Positions 10,903-24,400 of a stretch of 64,000 bases of DNA are shown piece by piece. The position numbers were made by a program, and so were the translations under genes. The stretch lies in the NCBI RefSeq assembly GCF_014356525.2, contig NC_052506.1:17997361-18061360 (forward strand), given 5' to 3'. The notes beneath the pieces were generated by a model. The model was given only the letters and a program-made list of their open reading frames with translations, ran no database searches and had not been told where the DNA came from. The number at the start of each line of letters is the position of its first letter. Position 1 is the first letter of the stretch. The DNA comes from Nilaparvata lugens. Its lineage: Eukaryota; Arthropoda; Insecta; Hemiptera; Delphacidae.

Positions 10903-12401
10903 TTTCCTTCGAAATTAATTTAATTAGGCTATTTGTAAAATATTATATCAGAATATCACAAGCACACAATTTCAGAAATATCCTAACCTTACTTCAAGTT
11001 CCAAGTTCCGAGAGATTCGGATTCAGATTCCAGACTTTCCGAAAAGGGAATATTGAGCATCGATAGGTGCTCATAGGTCTATAGAGTACTCAGTACTGTG
11101 AATAACTAATTTGTTGATGATATTTACGTTTTAGCATTTTTAGTTTCAAGTATCTTGATGAATAAATGGATTCATTTTAACGATTACCTTAAAAAATTTC
11201 AACATAAACATAATTTGATCCAAAAGTAAGTTAAATTTTGAAAATGTAATGCAATCACTCAGCACTCTACAGTCTTATTGAATCGGTTGATGTTGATGTT
11301 TGTCGCCGATCGCCGATATCGAATCGAATTGGGCATTTTGAAATAATACTGTCATCTAGTGGCTTTTTGGGTGATATTAAATATATTATTCCTTGATGAG
11401 TTTATTTATAAGTTATTACTTATTCATGAATTAAATATAGTTTGGTGTGTAACTGTGAATATCCCTTAAATCTAAATGATTATTTCAAAACTTATGTATG
11501 GAATCAGTAGTCAATTTACCTTACTACTTGTTTTTGAACCGTCAACTCATGCAATATTTAAAGAATTAATAGATTTAAAGCTACTGTAGTCGATAAAAAT
11601 ATGAAATAATATTCATTAATAAAAAATAAAAGCCATCTTTACTCATGGATTAAGTTAAAATTTCTCACAAAAAGTGAATCAACTCTTTGAACTCTGAAAG
11701 GGTGAAGTGGAACACAGCTTATAATCGAAGGTACAGCATCCTTTTACTATCACTTTTTAAAATATTCAGTGCAATATTCAATAATGTATAATTCATCCAG
11801 ACAGACAGTTTTTATTTATATTTATTAACTAGATGTTTTGATACATATTACTGTTCACTGTCCTAACCTCACAAAACGTCTCTTTTTTTAAATTCTTTTA
11901 CTACCTGATTGAAATTATTATTAAACTTTGTGAACACGTTTTTGAGGATTGTATTTATTGTATTTGAATATATACATATTTATTCATGATTCAACTAATA
12001 CTTGCAGTCTTTTAATTCATGTTATTCAACTGTCACTCTTCTAGTGCCATTAAAAGTTCATTGAGGAATGTAACAAAACTTTAGCTAGCTTGATCAAAAT
12101 AATCAAGAACTTGGCAAATCATAATAATATACAACATTATGGCACAACACATATAAAGCTTATGAGTCTCAAATGTCTACATATAAACTATATTTTTCCA
12201 ATTTCTTCAAGATGTTGTGTAGTTTTTGGTCAGGAAAACATAAGTTTGTCTTACCGCCATATGATAGTCCATTTAGCGTTACCCAATGTGCACAATTATT
12301 TAGACAATAATTTGCTTACCTTGCTTAATGCTATTTATTTCTAAGATAATTTTCTGACATGTATAAACTTTGTGCTGTAGAACTGTGGCTAAATAGCGTG
12401 C
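10903..12401. other. Divergent intergenic region between PFDN6 and MPND
   Basis: About 1.5 kb separate the two start codons, so both promoters should lie here. I see no TATA box at a convincing distance from either start. A DRE-like ATCGATAG is at about 11060, and a small GC-richer patch with 'cgccgatcgccgatatcga' is at about 11302-11320. The rest is AT-rich with no gene. Confidence 0.4.
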
Positions 12402-15400
12402 ATGATGGCGGTTGAGGGCGGCGAGGCAACTAGCTGTGGCATGGAGTCTGAGGGTGTCGAGGGCCAAGAGAAGGACACCGCAGACGGTACAACCCCCACC
12501 AGCACCAATACCCCCACCACCACCACAAATAGCACCACTTCCAATAGCACAACCACCAACAATGAAGAGGTGGTGTCCAAGACTTCGCTACTCAGTGAAA
12601 TTAGTACGGCAACTACGGACAGTTCTACTGGCACCACTACGGAAACCAGTGCTAGCACGACAACTGTGACTCCTACGACTAATGGTACTAGTACAACAAG
12701 TGGTGCGAATACTACGGCCAGTATTACTGGCACAAATACTACGGCCAGTATTACTGGCACAGATACTGCGACCAGTATTACTGACAAAGATATTGCGACC
12801 AGTATTACTGACACAAATACTACGGCCAGTATTACTGGTACGAATACTACATCCAGTATTACTGGTACAGGTACTAGCACCTCTACGGCTAGTAGTTCTA
12901 CCACAGTGACTGGACCCAATACAGCCATCGCTACTACTACGGTTACTGGCAACAATACTACAGCCAGTGCTACTTGCACAAGTAGCACCACTACTACTAG
13001 TAGCACGGTGTCTGCTACTGCCACTATCACTGGAACGGGGACAGCCGCAGACGGCGAACGAGAAGAGGAAGCCGAAGAAGAACATGAAGAGGATGGAGAA
13101 TTTGTTGAAGAGGTTCTTATTCTTCTTATTTTATCTGTACTATTTGCTTACAATACAACTGTACATTGACATCTTACTTATGACTGTCGCATAGCTTTTC
13201 TAATAGTACATGTCAATAGTAGGATGCTTGCAATCAAAAAACAGCCACTTGGTTCTTGAGCATCAATTATTGATATTAACAAGAAATCGGCAATCAAATT
13301 ATTGATTTTTTTCAAGAGTGCCAGATCATAGATGGCACAGTGAAATAAAATTTCAAAGAGAAACCAAACCAGTCGGGTCCATAAATATCAATTACTCTCA
13401 CTATGATTTAGTAAAATTATAACAAGTTTTTTAAAACTTAATAAATATTTATTTATTACATCAATAGAAAACCTCAACATGTAGAGGCTAACAGCTTTGC
13501 CCCAAAACAAACCTCATTGAAGATAGATTGGTTTAAAATACAGTATGAGTACTTAATAAGAAAGAAAAAATAAAAAAAAACTAAATGTTCCGAAACAAGT
13601 ATTATAAAGAAAACGAAAATAGAAAATTACACAGGATAAAATGAACTTGAATAAAAAAATCAATAAAACGAGAGTAGGTAGTAGAATTACCTTCAGTGAG
13701 GCCTAAATATAGTGAGGTTCTTCATTATTCTATGCAGATCACCCTAGTGACCAATTTAGCTTACCATACATTTGGCTCACTGAAAATTGCTTTTTCTATA
13801 CATTTTGCTTCTATTGTACAAAAGCTATTTTCAAATGGTCATTTATTCCATTCAGTTACTCCAAATATGAATTTCTTCATTTGTTAATATTGTAAATAAT
13901 TCGTTGAATATGTTTCCAAATTATAACAGCAAATATCTTCAAGCTGATTTTCCATCTATATCTGATGGAAATTAACTGTTTGTATTTCAATATTACCTAC
14001 CTATGCGATCTGAGAATTATATCAAATTGGTTTAAGATATAATTCAAAACTTATAATAAAATATTTATTACTCATTTATCGATTAGACAGATTATGAAAA
14101 AGAATAAACAACCTTTATCCCTGGGCATTCTCTGAATTTAGTCGATTAACTTTCCAGGGTTAGGTAATGTTATACAGAGTGTTTACGAACTCTCTACCAA
14201 TACTCTGAGGCATTGTTCCTGGGTGAAAAACATATCTAAATATTATATTTAAATAGTCCGGAAGTCTTCAGTTACTCACACAGCGGCCATTTTACTTTTT
14301 TTCTAAATACTGGTTGATCAAACGAAATTGAAACTTTGCACAATCTTTTATAACAACTAGACAAAGCTACCAAAAATTATGATAATTTTTCAAATTCATA
14401 AAACAAAATGGCGGTCATTTAAAATTGTGTTTATCAAATAACTCAGAAACCGATGGTTTCAAAAAACTTTACAAGAATAACTTTTTTCAGTACATTTAAT
14501 TACCTATCGATTGGTACCAGGTTTTTTAAGATTGGACCAATATATTAACTGAGATATGACAGCTTTAGTTGTTGGTGACCCACCTTTAGAGGGTTATGTA
14601 ACGTCATTTTTTTTGTTTGAAATGACCTAAAATCGCTTACTATTAACATGCAATGCAAATAGAGATTGTTGCAACATTCAGGCGACTCTATTAGCATGCC
14701 TTGGTTTGTACTACAACAAACTTTAAGTGGTCACTTATCACTAAGGCTGCCATATCTCAGTTAATATTAGTCCAATCTTAAAATACCTGGTACCAATCTA
14801 TAGGTAATTAAATTTACTGAAAAAAGTTATTCTTGTGAAGTTTTTGTAAAACCATCGTTTCTGAGTTATTTGAGAAACAAAATTTTTAATGACCGCCATT
14901 TTGTTTTATGAATTTGAAAAATTATCATTATTCCTTTTTGTAGCTTTGTCTAGTTATAAAAAATTGTGCAAAGTTCCAATTTGGTATGTTCAACCATTAT
15001 TTAGAAAAAAAATAATGAGTGAAAAAATCAAAATGGCCGCTGTGTGAGTAACTGAAGACTTCCGGACAATTCAAATATGATATTTAGATATGTTTTTCAC
15101 CCAGGAACAATGCCCTAGAGTGATGGTAGGCAGTTCGTAAACATTCTGTATAATGGTATACTTAATATAGATTTTATGTTTGTTTGAGCTATGATAATCC
15201 TACTTTGATAGTCTCAACTTCTTGCATTCATGTGTGTTGAACTCAAGTTTTATATTCTGCACACTATATTACTTTTTTATTCCACAATTACATAGCAGCT
15301 TGAAGTGTATTGATGTTCATTATTGTTAATAGTGTATATACAAAGATAGAAAAGTAAGTTGGTGGTGGCTGGTGTTGTTTGCAGGACTTTGACGAAAGCA

Positions 15401-18400
15401 AACCAAAGCCCGGCTGCACGACTGGCCGCGTTGTCACGCTGCAAATGCTGCTGGCTGCCGACATCTTGCAACCCGGCGAGGGAACCATGTCCATCGAGTA
15501 TTTGGTCAGCTTGCATCACGTTTTCACTCCTTTCAAACTCGAAAAACACTACAATCATGTAGCTTCGTGTCATTTCTAAAATCTGAAACTGTCTCAAATT
15601 CCTCCAGATATTCTTGTTAATACTATTTAGTATTGAATAGATATTAATAGTATTAATAGATATTTCCATCTAGTCTTGAGTCGTGTCTCCCCTACTAGAG
15701 AGAGTCTTGAGGCTTGACACTAATGAACAAATTTCTTCTAATTGATGACACTTTTTCAATTCAGTAATTCTTTATTGTCATATACAGTGCACAAGAATAC
15801 ATATATAAATGTTTTAGGCTATAGGAATAAAAATCAAATTACAAAAATATATTGCATTATCAACCAAGAATATTATACAAAATTTGCAAGTTTTGTAATA
15901 CCTAAATTTGTAATTCCGATATACAACATTTCAAAAATGGCGCTAATTCTATCAATCTGACGGTTAGCCTTTCTAGAAAATTCCCAATCGATACGATTGC
16001 AGTGTGTTTCCAGTTTATTATTTATTTTCTCTTCTATTGTAAAATTGGTATTCTCACGATTGGACCAATATATTAACTGAGATATGACAGCTTTAGTTGT
16101 TGGTGACCCACCTTTAGAGGGTTATGTAACGTCATTTTTTTTTGTTTGAAATGACCTAAAATCGCTTACTATTAACATGCAATGCAAATAGAGATTGTTG
16201 CAACATTCAGGCGACTCTATTAGCATGCCTTGGTTTGTACTACAACAAACTTTAAGTGGTCACTTATCACTAAGGCTGCCATATCTCAGTTAATATTAGT
16301 CCAATCTTAAAATACCTGGTACCAATCTATAGGTAATTAAATTTACTGAAAAAAGTTATTCTTGTGAAGATTTTGTAAAACCATCGATTTCTAAGTTATT
16401 TGGGAAACAAAATTTTAAATAACCGCCATTTTGTTTTATGAATTTGAAAAATTATCATTATTTTTTTGTAGCTTTGTCTAGGTGCTATAAAAAATTGTGC
16501 AAAGTTCCAATTTGGTATGTTCAACCATTATTTAGAAAAAAAATAATGAGTGAAAAAATCAAAATGGCCGCTGTGGGAGTAACTGAAGACTTCCGGACAA
16601 TTTAAATATGATATTTAGATATGTTTTTCACACAGGAACAATACCCTAGAGTATTGATAGGGAGCTCGTGAACACCCTGTATAATGATATACTTGATATA
16701 GATTTTATGTTTGTTTGAGCTATGATAATACAGTATATGATCCTACTTTGATAGTATCAACTTCTTGCATTCATGGGGGTTGAACTCAAGTTTGATATTT
16801 TTAAATTCTGCAAACTAAATTACTTTTTTATTCCACAATCAAATAGCAGCTTGAAGTGTATTAATGTTAATCTTTGTTAATAGTGTATTATACAAAGATA
16901 GAAAAGTAAGTTGGTGGTGGCTGGTGTTGTTTGCAGGACTTTGACGAAAGCAAACCAAAGCCCGGCTGCACGACTGGCCGCGTTGTCACGCTGCAAATGC
17001 TGCTGGCTGCCGACATCTTGCAACCCGGCGAGGGAACCATGTCCATCGAATATTTGGTCAGCTTGCATCACGTTTTCACTCCTTTCAAACTCGAAAAACA
17101 CTACAATCATGTAGCTTCGTGTCATTACTAAAATCTGAAACTGTCTCAAATTCCTCCAGATTCTTGTTAATACTACTTAGTATTGAATAGATATTAATAG
17201 TATTAATAGATATTTCCATCTAGTCTTGAGTCGTGTCTCCCCTACTAGAGAGAGTCTTGAGGCTTGACACTAATGAACAAATTTCTTCTAATTGATGACA
17301 CTTTTTTCAATTCAGTAATTCTTTATTGTCATATACAGTGCACAAGAATACATACATGAATGTTTTTAGGCTATAGGAATGAAAATCAATTTACAAAAAT
17401 GTATTACATTATCAACCAAGAATATTATACAAAATTTGCAAGTTTTCTAATAAATTTGTAATTTCGTTATACAAAATTCCGACGACTGCATCGCAACCAT
17501 GCCCACTATATATTATTTAATAAAAAAAAAACACAACAACGTCACTGCCACCGACACAGTTAACTTGATAATGTTAACTCTGTTGAAGTTGAGATATATT
17601 TTTCAAATGCACCTTCTATTACCCTGAAACAAAGTGTTTTTTATTCAAGAGATTTAAATTTTATCCATTCCAACTCGAGAATATTTGAATAAACACTGTG
17701 TACTTTTTGATTGGAATCTCATACTGCTATGTAGGCTACACTTCACTTGGCTATATATACACTAAGTCATAATATTATTAAAGTAAGCATATTCCCTTAC
17801 ACATCTTTGGTATGACATTTCAAAGTTACTAATTTATTACATTCAAAAATGGCGCTAACTCTATCAATCTAAAGGTTATCCTTTCTAGAAAATTCCCAAT
17901 CGATACGAGTGTAGTGTGTTTCCAGTTTATTATTTATTTTCTCTTCTATTGTAAAATTAGTATTCTCACGATTGATCCAATAAATCAAACAGTCAAAAGG
18001 CGTGTAAATGCTGTGTGCTTTATTCATTCATGTTTGTGGAGCGAAGTTTTATCTTTTTTTTGCATGCTGCATTATTACTCTGAAACAAAGCAACTTTTCT
18101 CCACAGAAATTCAGTATTTCTATGTAAATAGCTTTCTTAATGCCAACAAAATAGTAGCCTATCGGTATACAGTTACTAATTTTTCAACTTTGTATAATAT
18201 ATAAAATATGTATGTGCAAAACAATATATATGGAGAAAGATGAATAAAACCGGGTAAACATTATCATCTGATTCGAATTAAGAGCTATCTTTAGTATCTT
18301 TCAAATGCAACGCAATAACGGTACCGTACGCAACATTATCTTCAATTATTGAAACTTTATTTATTAAAGTTGCATTGTCTAGTAATAAGTATAATGCGCT

Positions 18401-21400
18401 CATATTTAAATGTGAAATTATATTACTATATCGTGGCGAAAAATAATTACTTTCCATTTTTAAATTTGACAATATCTCCTACTCATCCTTGTTTTACAAC
18501 CAAATTATGAGCTGTGACTCTAAAAACAGGTTTGTCTTACAGATTGACTAGTTGATTGAATTGATTTCTATTTGTTAAATTTTCTGTTACAGGGTCAGCG
18601 ATTCATGGGTGATCTTCTTCCGGATGGAAAAATAAAATCTCTTGAGACTGATATAGTGTTTGCGTCGCCCAGCGCCTGGGCGATTCACTGCAAACGGATA
18701 ATAAACCCCGAAAAGAAATCTGGCTGTGGATGGGCATCAGTGAGTTCACTTTTCAATTATTTTTAGAAGCAATTTCACTAATTGGTTCAGCTTGATACAG
18801 GTATATTAATATTATTTGAAATTTAAAATATTATCTTAAAGATCAAATCTTTGATGGGCTCTTTCAAATCTGCATTCATTCTGTGGATCGATGCATTTTT
18901 TGTACAATTGATAACAATCTGGAAGATCTTGAAATTGTGTATTTTATTTGTATTATAAACAAGTTTCCACAGTATTCAATAAATATTACAAATCTACAAT
19001 ATAATAATGGAAAGAAACACCAATGATTACACATTACGGGATAGGAAATTCATGAATGACGCATCATCACGTCTGACTACTGAACTGATTAACTTGCAAT
19101 TTTACATAAATATTCTGAATTTACCGAGGATGGTCATAAGCCCTGATTTCATTGTTATTAATCAATTAATTCAAATTTAATAATAGAAAAAATTAATTTG
19201 TCATTCAAATTTCAATCCAACCAAACAGGGCAAACTCAAAGTGACTCCGTAGCTTAGTTCATGAATCAAAGGTTGCGGGTTCGAGACCCATCAAACTTTT
19301 ATTTTTTTGGCTGAAAAATTGCAACTCTTATAAGGTTCATCCACGTGATTTTGAACAAAATAAGAAATTATTAATTACAATTAATTGAATTTTGAATTTG
19401 AATAATTCGATAATTATTCAATTTTTCAATTGTATCGTCATGAGGAGATCGCATTATTTCACAACACCAAATTTTTTCCCCGGTGCGAAGCACGGGTTAC
19501 CTGCTAATTTAATTATTTTGAATATGTATCTAATACTAGTATATTGTATGTAATACAATACTAATTCCAAGAACACTTATTTTCAGGTGAGGTATAAAGG
19601 GACCAAATTAGAAATTTACAAGACTAGATACTTCAATAAAAAAATCTCTGATCAGAACAAAGAGAACGAAAACACTGATGGTAAGCTGGCATTTATGTTA
19701 TACATTGGATTTTTTTTTCAATTAGCATTATCTTACTAAGTTAATAAACACATGTGAAATTTTGTTTATAATCAATCCACTTGAAATCATAAAAAGAGTT
19801 GAATTTTGTAAAAATAGCCTATGTAGTAGGGGGGTCAAATGTGTATTTTCATTTTTACAAACAAAAGACTCATGGCGCAAAATTCAACTGTGACTTTTAA
19901 TTCGCTGTATTATAATCAGGTGTATCTAAGAACTCAAATCTCATTGTATGTCATATTTTTCCTTCATTTTCATTTCGTTTTTCTAGTATTCTTGTTTTTA
20001 GTAATCCTTTACATACCGTTGTTATTATGATAATATTGGTTTTGCTTCTGGAATTCTCCTCTGTCTTATATCGAGTGTGTTATGTATGTATACTGGAATT
20101 AATTGAATTAAAAAATGAATTTTATATTTTTAGAAGAAGAAATTGAAATGAAAGCGCCAGCACCATATCTCTTGAAAGAGATAAAAGACATTCCTCCTCC
20201 TGCTCCCGTGCCTCGAATTGTTGTCAAACATAGTGTTCTTGGAAATAGGTCGAGTTTACAGTAAGTATTCACAAATTAATAATAATGATAATATTTTTTA
20301 TCCGTAATATTCCATTACAACATTGACACACACAGTAATACACAGAATAAAATTTATATAGGAAAAATTCCTTCCAGTATTTCAATCTCCCTTTTTATAT
20401 CAAATTTCACAGTAAATCATTCATAGACATAAAATCGTTATTACAGTATCTTAACTCTTCATCTCTTCTCCAGTGAATTTTCAGTTCTATTTGCATTTCA
20501 CTTCAACTATTGATATTGAATTTCCTACTTTAGTTGGAATAATATCTCAATTACTATAATATTAGCAAACTCTCTTCTTCATAGTGGTTAAGTGGATATT
20601 ACCATAGAGAAACAATAGCATAAGTAAGATATTCCATGGTATAGGGCGTTTATGTCGCAACTTTTACTGTTATCTCAAGCCCATAGTCCACATAGTTCTA
20701 TCCCGTGAAGGAGTGTGAAGGTAGTCTCTCATATTGTGCCGTTCGTGCACTCTCACCCGACCACAAAACAGTAAAAATCGACAGTAATTGGCTTGAGTTA
20801 ACAGTAAAAGTTGCGACATAATCGCCCTATACCATGGAATATCTACTAACGCTATTTTTCTCTATGATATTAATAACCATTCTTCGCCATGACATCAAAT
20901 AAATAAATCACTTTATTGTGAGCTTCACTTACAAAATGTCAACATTATTTATACTTGGCATCAATGCTTCCCATCCAAACGATGCTGATACTATAGTTCA
21001 AAGTGAATCTCATAATATTTCATCTCTGGCGAGTTCATAATTTTTGGTATTAGAAAAGCATGAACTACTTTAAAAAAATAAAAAGTTTCACGTAGAACAT
21101 CTATGCTTTCCATACCAGTAAATAAGAACATAAAAAACATATTTTCAAACTATTCTTGTTTTCTGCTCATTTTTGTATTTTATGTTTTTCATTTACATTT
21201 TTCAGTGATGGCAATTTATTGGTGGAAAGCACTCCATTTTCAACAATTGGGAAAATTCAACCGTTTCTTGTGTCATTGGCAACGAATGCCGCCCTTGTCA
21301 TGGACTTGCATTGTCATCTAACCACATCGGAAGTGGTGGGTTATCTAGCTGGCTACTGGGACGTCAATGGACACAGTCAGTATTATTTTCTTATTTATTG

Positions 21401-24400
21401 GATGAATGAATTTATATCTATCAGAACATTATTGACAGATTAGAAATTTGTCACTATTGGAATCAGTTGTTCGTACATCATACTACTTTTGTCCTTTATT
21501 ATCAGTTGAATCTTGATCCTCAGTAATCAATTATTCAAGCATTATTTCAAGCAAGTGTTTCAATTAAACTCTATGGTCAATAAAATTTCATTAGCTCAAA
21601 AGTTCATATTTATCATAATATTAATTTGAAAATCATCACTTAGATTTTGTTTCTACCTGAACATATTCATGATCTTCGGAGGTTTGAAGTCTTCAATGAA
21701 CTCTTTTTTCTAAGGCTTATTCGAAATCGCCTTGAAATATTTCAGATAAACTTCTAGTAAATTGTGAGCTTTAATTTTTTTGTACCATGTCCATAAGACG
21801 CATAGTTTTAGAGATGGATTTCCGTCTATACTTTTTTATGCTGTTTACTAACATTTTCTTCCCTTTGTACTTGTCACTTTTCTCTGTATTTTTCTCTATG
21901 AGCATTTAATCTGTACAATTATCAGTAGTTTGTGTTTCAATTATCTTTTTTATTTCTACAGAGCTACTTGATAGTTCCTATAGAATTACTAGGGAGTGCC
22001 TCAGATCTGTGAGTGCTTATTCCAGACACACTGAAGCAAGTGGGACATGTTTGTACATTCTTACATCATAGTGTTCACTTTGCAGGCTGATATACAGAGA
22101 GTCCTAATTAGGCTCTGTTTAATTAGGTTTGAAAGGTAAAAGGAAAAGGTGAGGCTTAATTCACCTCGACTCAAATCGTACGACTCCAGTCGAGGATACT
22201 CCAGTCTCTCGACCTTACGACTTTCTTGCTCATTTTCACTTCTTCAGTTTCATGCTACTCCATTTCTGACCTTACATTATTAAAAATATGAGATACTATT
22301 CGTCACTTCTGCGCATATAACAAATTTTATAATAATTATTATGAATATATTGTCTTATCTTATTCTTATTACTGTCTTATCTAAAATGTTAAAACATCAC
22401 TTTCATTGAAAATGCTTGGTACTATGCAACTCAAGTCGACGCTCGACTCAGTCTCACAGTCTTGAGGTCGCGGAGACTAGAATCGACTGGTCTGAGTGTC
22501 ACCATTTGAAAACACAGTCTCTTCTCGACTTGAGTCGCGTAAGTATGAGTTGAGCCTTAAGCTGCGTACAGATATACGCGCCTCCAACCCGCTCCGCGCA
22601 CGCTCCGCCCTCGTTCCTCCATCGCTCCGCAGTCGCTCCGCCCCCGCTCTGCAGTCGCACCGATCATGAACGTTACGGGAGATGTTAGCTCTTCTCGCGT
22701 TCCACTCTTGCTCCCCGGTCGATCATCAATCGATCTGCTCGAGTGACGTTCGGTTGCGGAGCAGAGCGAAAGTCTGTACGCACCTTTAGGTTCTGGCTTA
22801 TGGCAATATGTTGATATTATTTGAAATTTATTGTTCAGGATACAGTATTAATCCAGAATATGATACGGTATCATATGAATATAATATGATACTGTATCCA
22901 AAAAGCTACGGGATCCAGACAAACTGAAATTTCGCACATCTGAGATTCTCCCGATCATCTAATTTTCGCACATTTCCGATATCGCACATAATATGAATGA
23001 CACCCAATTGCTAGTTTCCTTTATTTTTCGAATACCCAACATTTAATTTAGTTTTAAAACACAAGTTTTGATTCGGTTTGCAGACCTAGCGATCACACAC
23101 GCGTTCCCGTGCCGCTGTCGGCTGGGAGACAAGGAGTCGGCGCCCATGATGGAGGCCGAGATCTGCAAGGCACTGGAGCAGCGGCGACTCACTCTGGTCG
23201 GCTGGTACCACTCCCACCCGTACGCCCCCGCCACCCCCACCATCCGCGACATCGACTCCCAACTAGAGTACGAAATCAAAATGAAGGGCAACAACGATGC
23301 CAGCTACACGCCTTGCGTTGGCTTCATCTGCTGTAAGTAGGACTACTTTTTTAGTATACTCGCACTTTTTGATTTCTTTCTTTATGTGAGATTCATTCAT
23401 TCATTCATATAAAAAACAGTACAATGATATAAGATATTCATACTATCTTTCAATCCAAACTAAGTTTATTTTATCGCCTTGAAGTAAATCGTTCAATATC
23501 ATGGTCGATTTACGAATTTGTTGTTTAGAAATGGGAAGAGAATTCAAATATGTTTCAGTTATGATGACCGATTCACTAGAATATCAATAATGTCAACAAT
23601 ATGATTTTTACAGCCTACAATTATTACTAAAAATAACAACTCAATTTATCTTCAGAAAATGGAAAAACTTTCTCAAAAATTAATATTTCGAAGACTCATT
23701 TCTTATCCAATCAAAAATATCATGAAGAATATAACTATCCTCAAAATTTCAAAACGTTGAACTTTAGGCGCTCATATCTCAAAAAGTAACAATCCGGAAA
23801 AAATGTCCTGAGAGTTTTTTTTATTTTGATACCTTGAAAATATCCAAATTGAGAAACTGAAAAATATCATCAGTAAAAAGTTTTTTAGCTGCACGCACAG
23901 CCTTAACATACTTTAAAGGATTCCTGCTCTCGAATTTAACAAACTGATGTATTCTTTAAATACGTATATCTTTTGATGATTTATATTTTATATCTTTTGT
24001 TTTAATAATAATTAACCAGTCACATTATTCTACTAGGAGTTTTGTCTGGGAAAGCTGTTGAATTCTCTATATTAATGAGAATGCTCACATGTGAAATAAT
24101 TCTTGTTTAAATTAACATTCTCAAGACATACAATATTAATACCACAGATGACGATCGCAAAAGTTTTTCTCAATATTAGTGCTTTGACACTAATAATCTA
24201 CTGTGATATTTTTTATAATTCTTTGTTTTTTTAGCGCCTTACCACAAAGAAAACACGTCACTGGAGTCGGTGATGACCTGCTATTGGGTGATTCCTCCTC
24301 CTGAGAACAAGCCTAATGAGTATGGCAAGCCAATGATGATGTCCTACAGTGTCCTTCAAGACCAGTATCTTTCAAAAGACGCTCTAACAGAAATGGTGAG

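Larger units (their letters stand above)
14530..17977 (+). repeat. Tandem duplication spanning MPND exon 2
   Basis: Unit 1 is 14530-16057 and unit 2 is 16058-17977. Both begin GATTGGACCAATATATTAAC and end 'aaaatt.gtattctcac'. The breakpoint shares GATTG at both ends (the left edge reads 'aagattggacc', the right end 'cacgattgatcc'), a microhomology junction. The left break is inside the left arm of the foldback element, so the duplication came after that insertion. Unit 2 has about 390 extra bases (roughly 17463-17850) absent from unit 1. The introns of the two units differ by scattered substitutions and indels. Confidence 0.9.

Noticed and set aside
12389..13030. 213-codon minus-strand open frame rich in Val and Leu
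   Set aside because: It is the antisense shadow of the Thr/Ser repeat in MPND exon 1; several other frames are open there for the same reason. No splice or start context.
23043..23336. Overlapping open frames on both strands over MPND exon 7
   Set aside because: Shadows of a GC-rich true exon (23084-23332) whose frame carries the JAMM motif.
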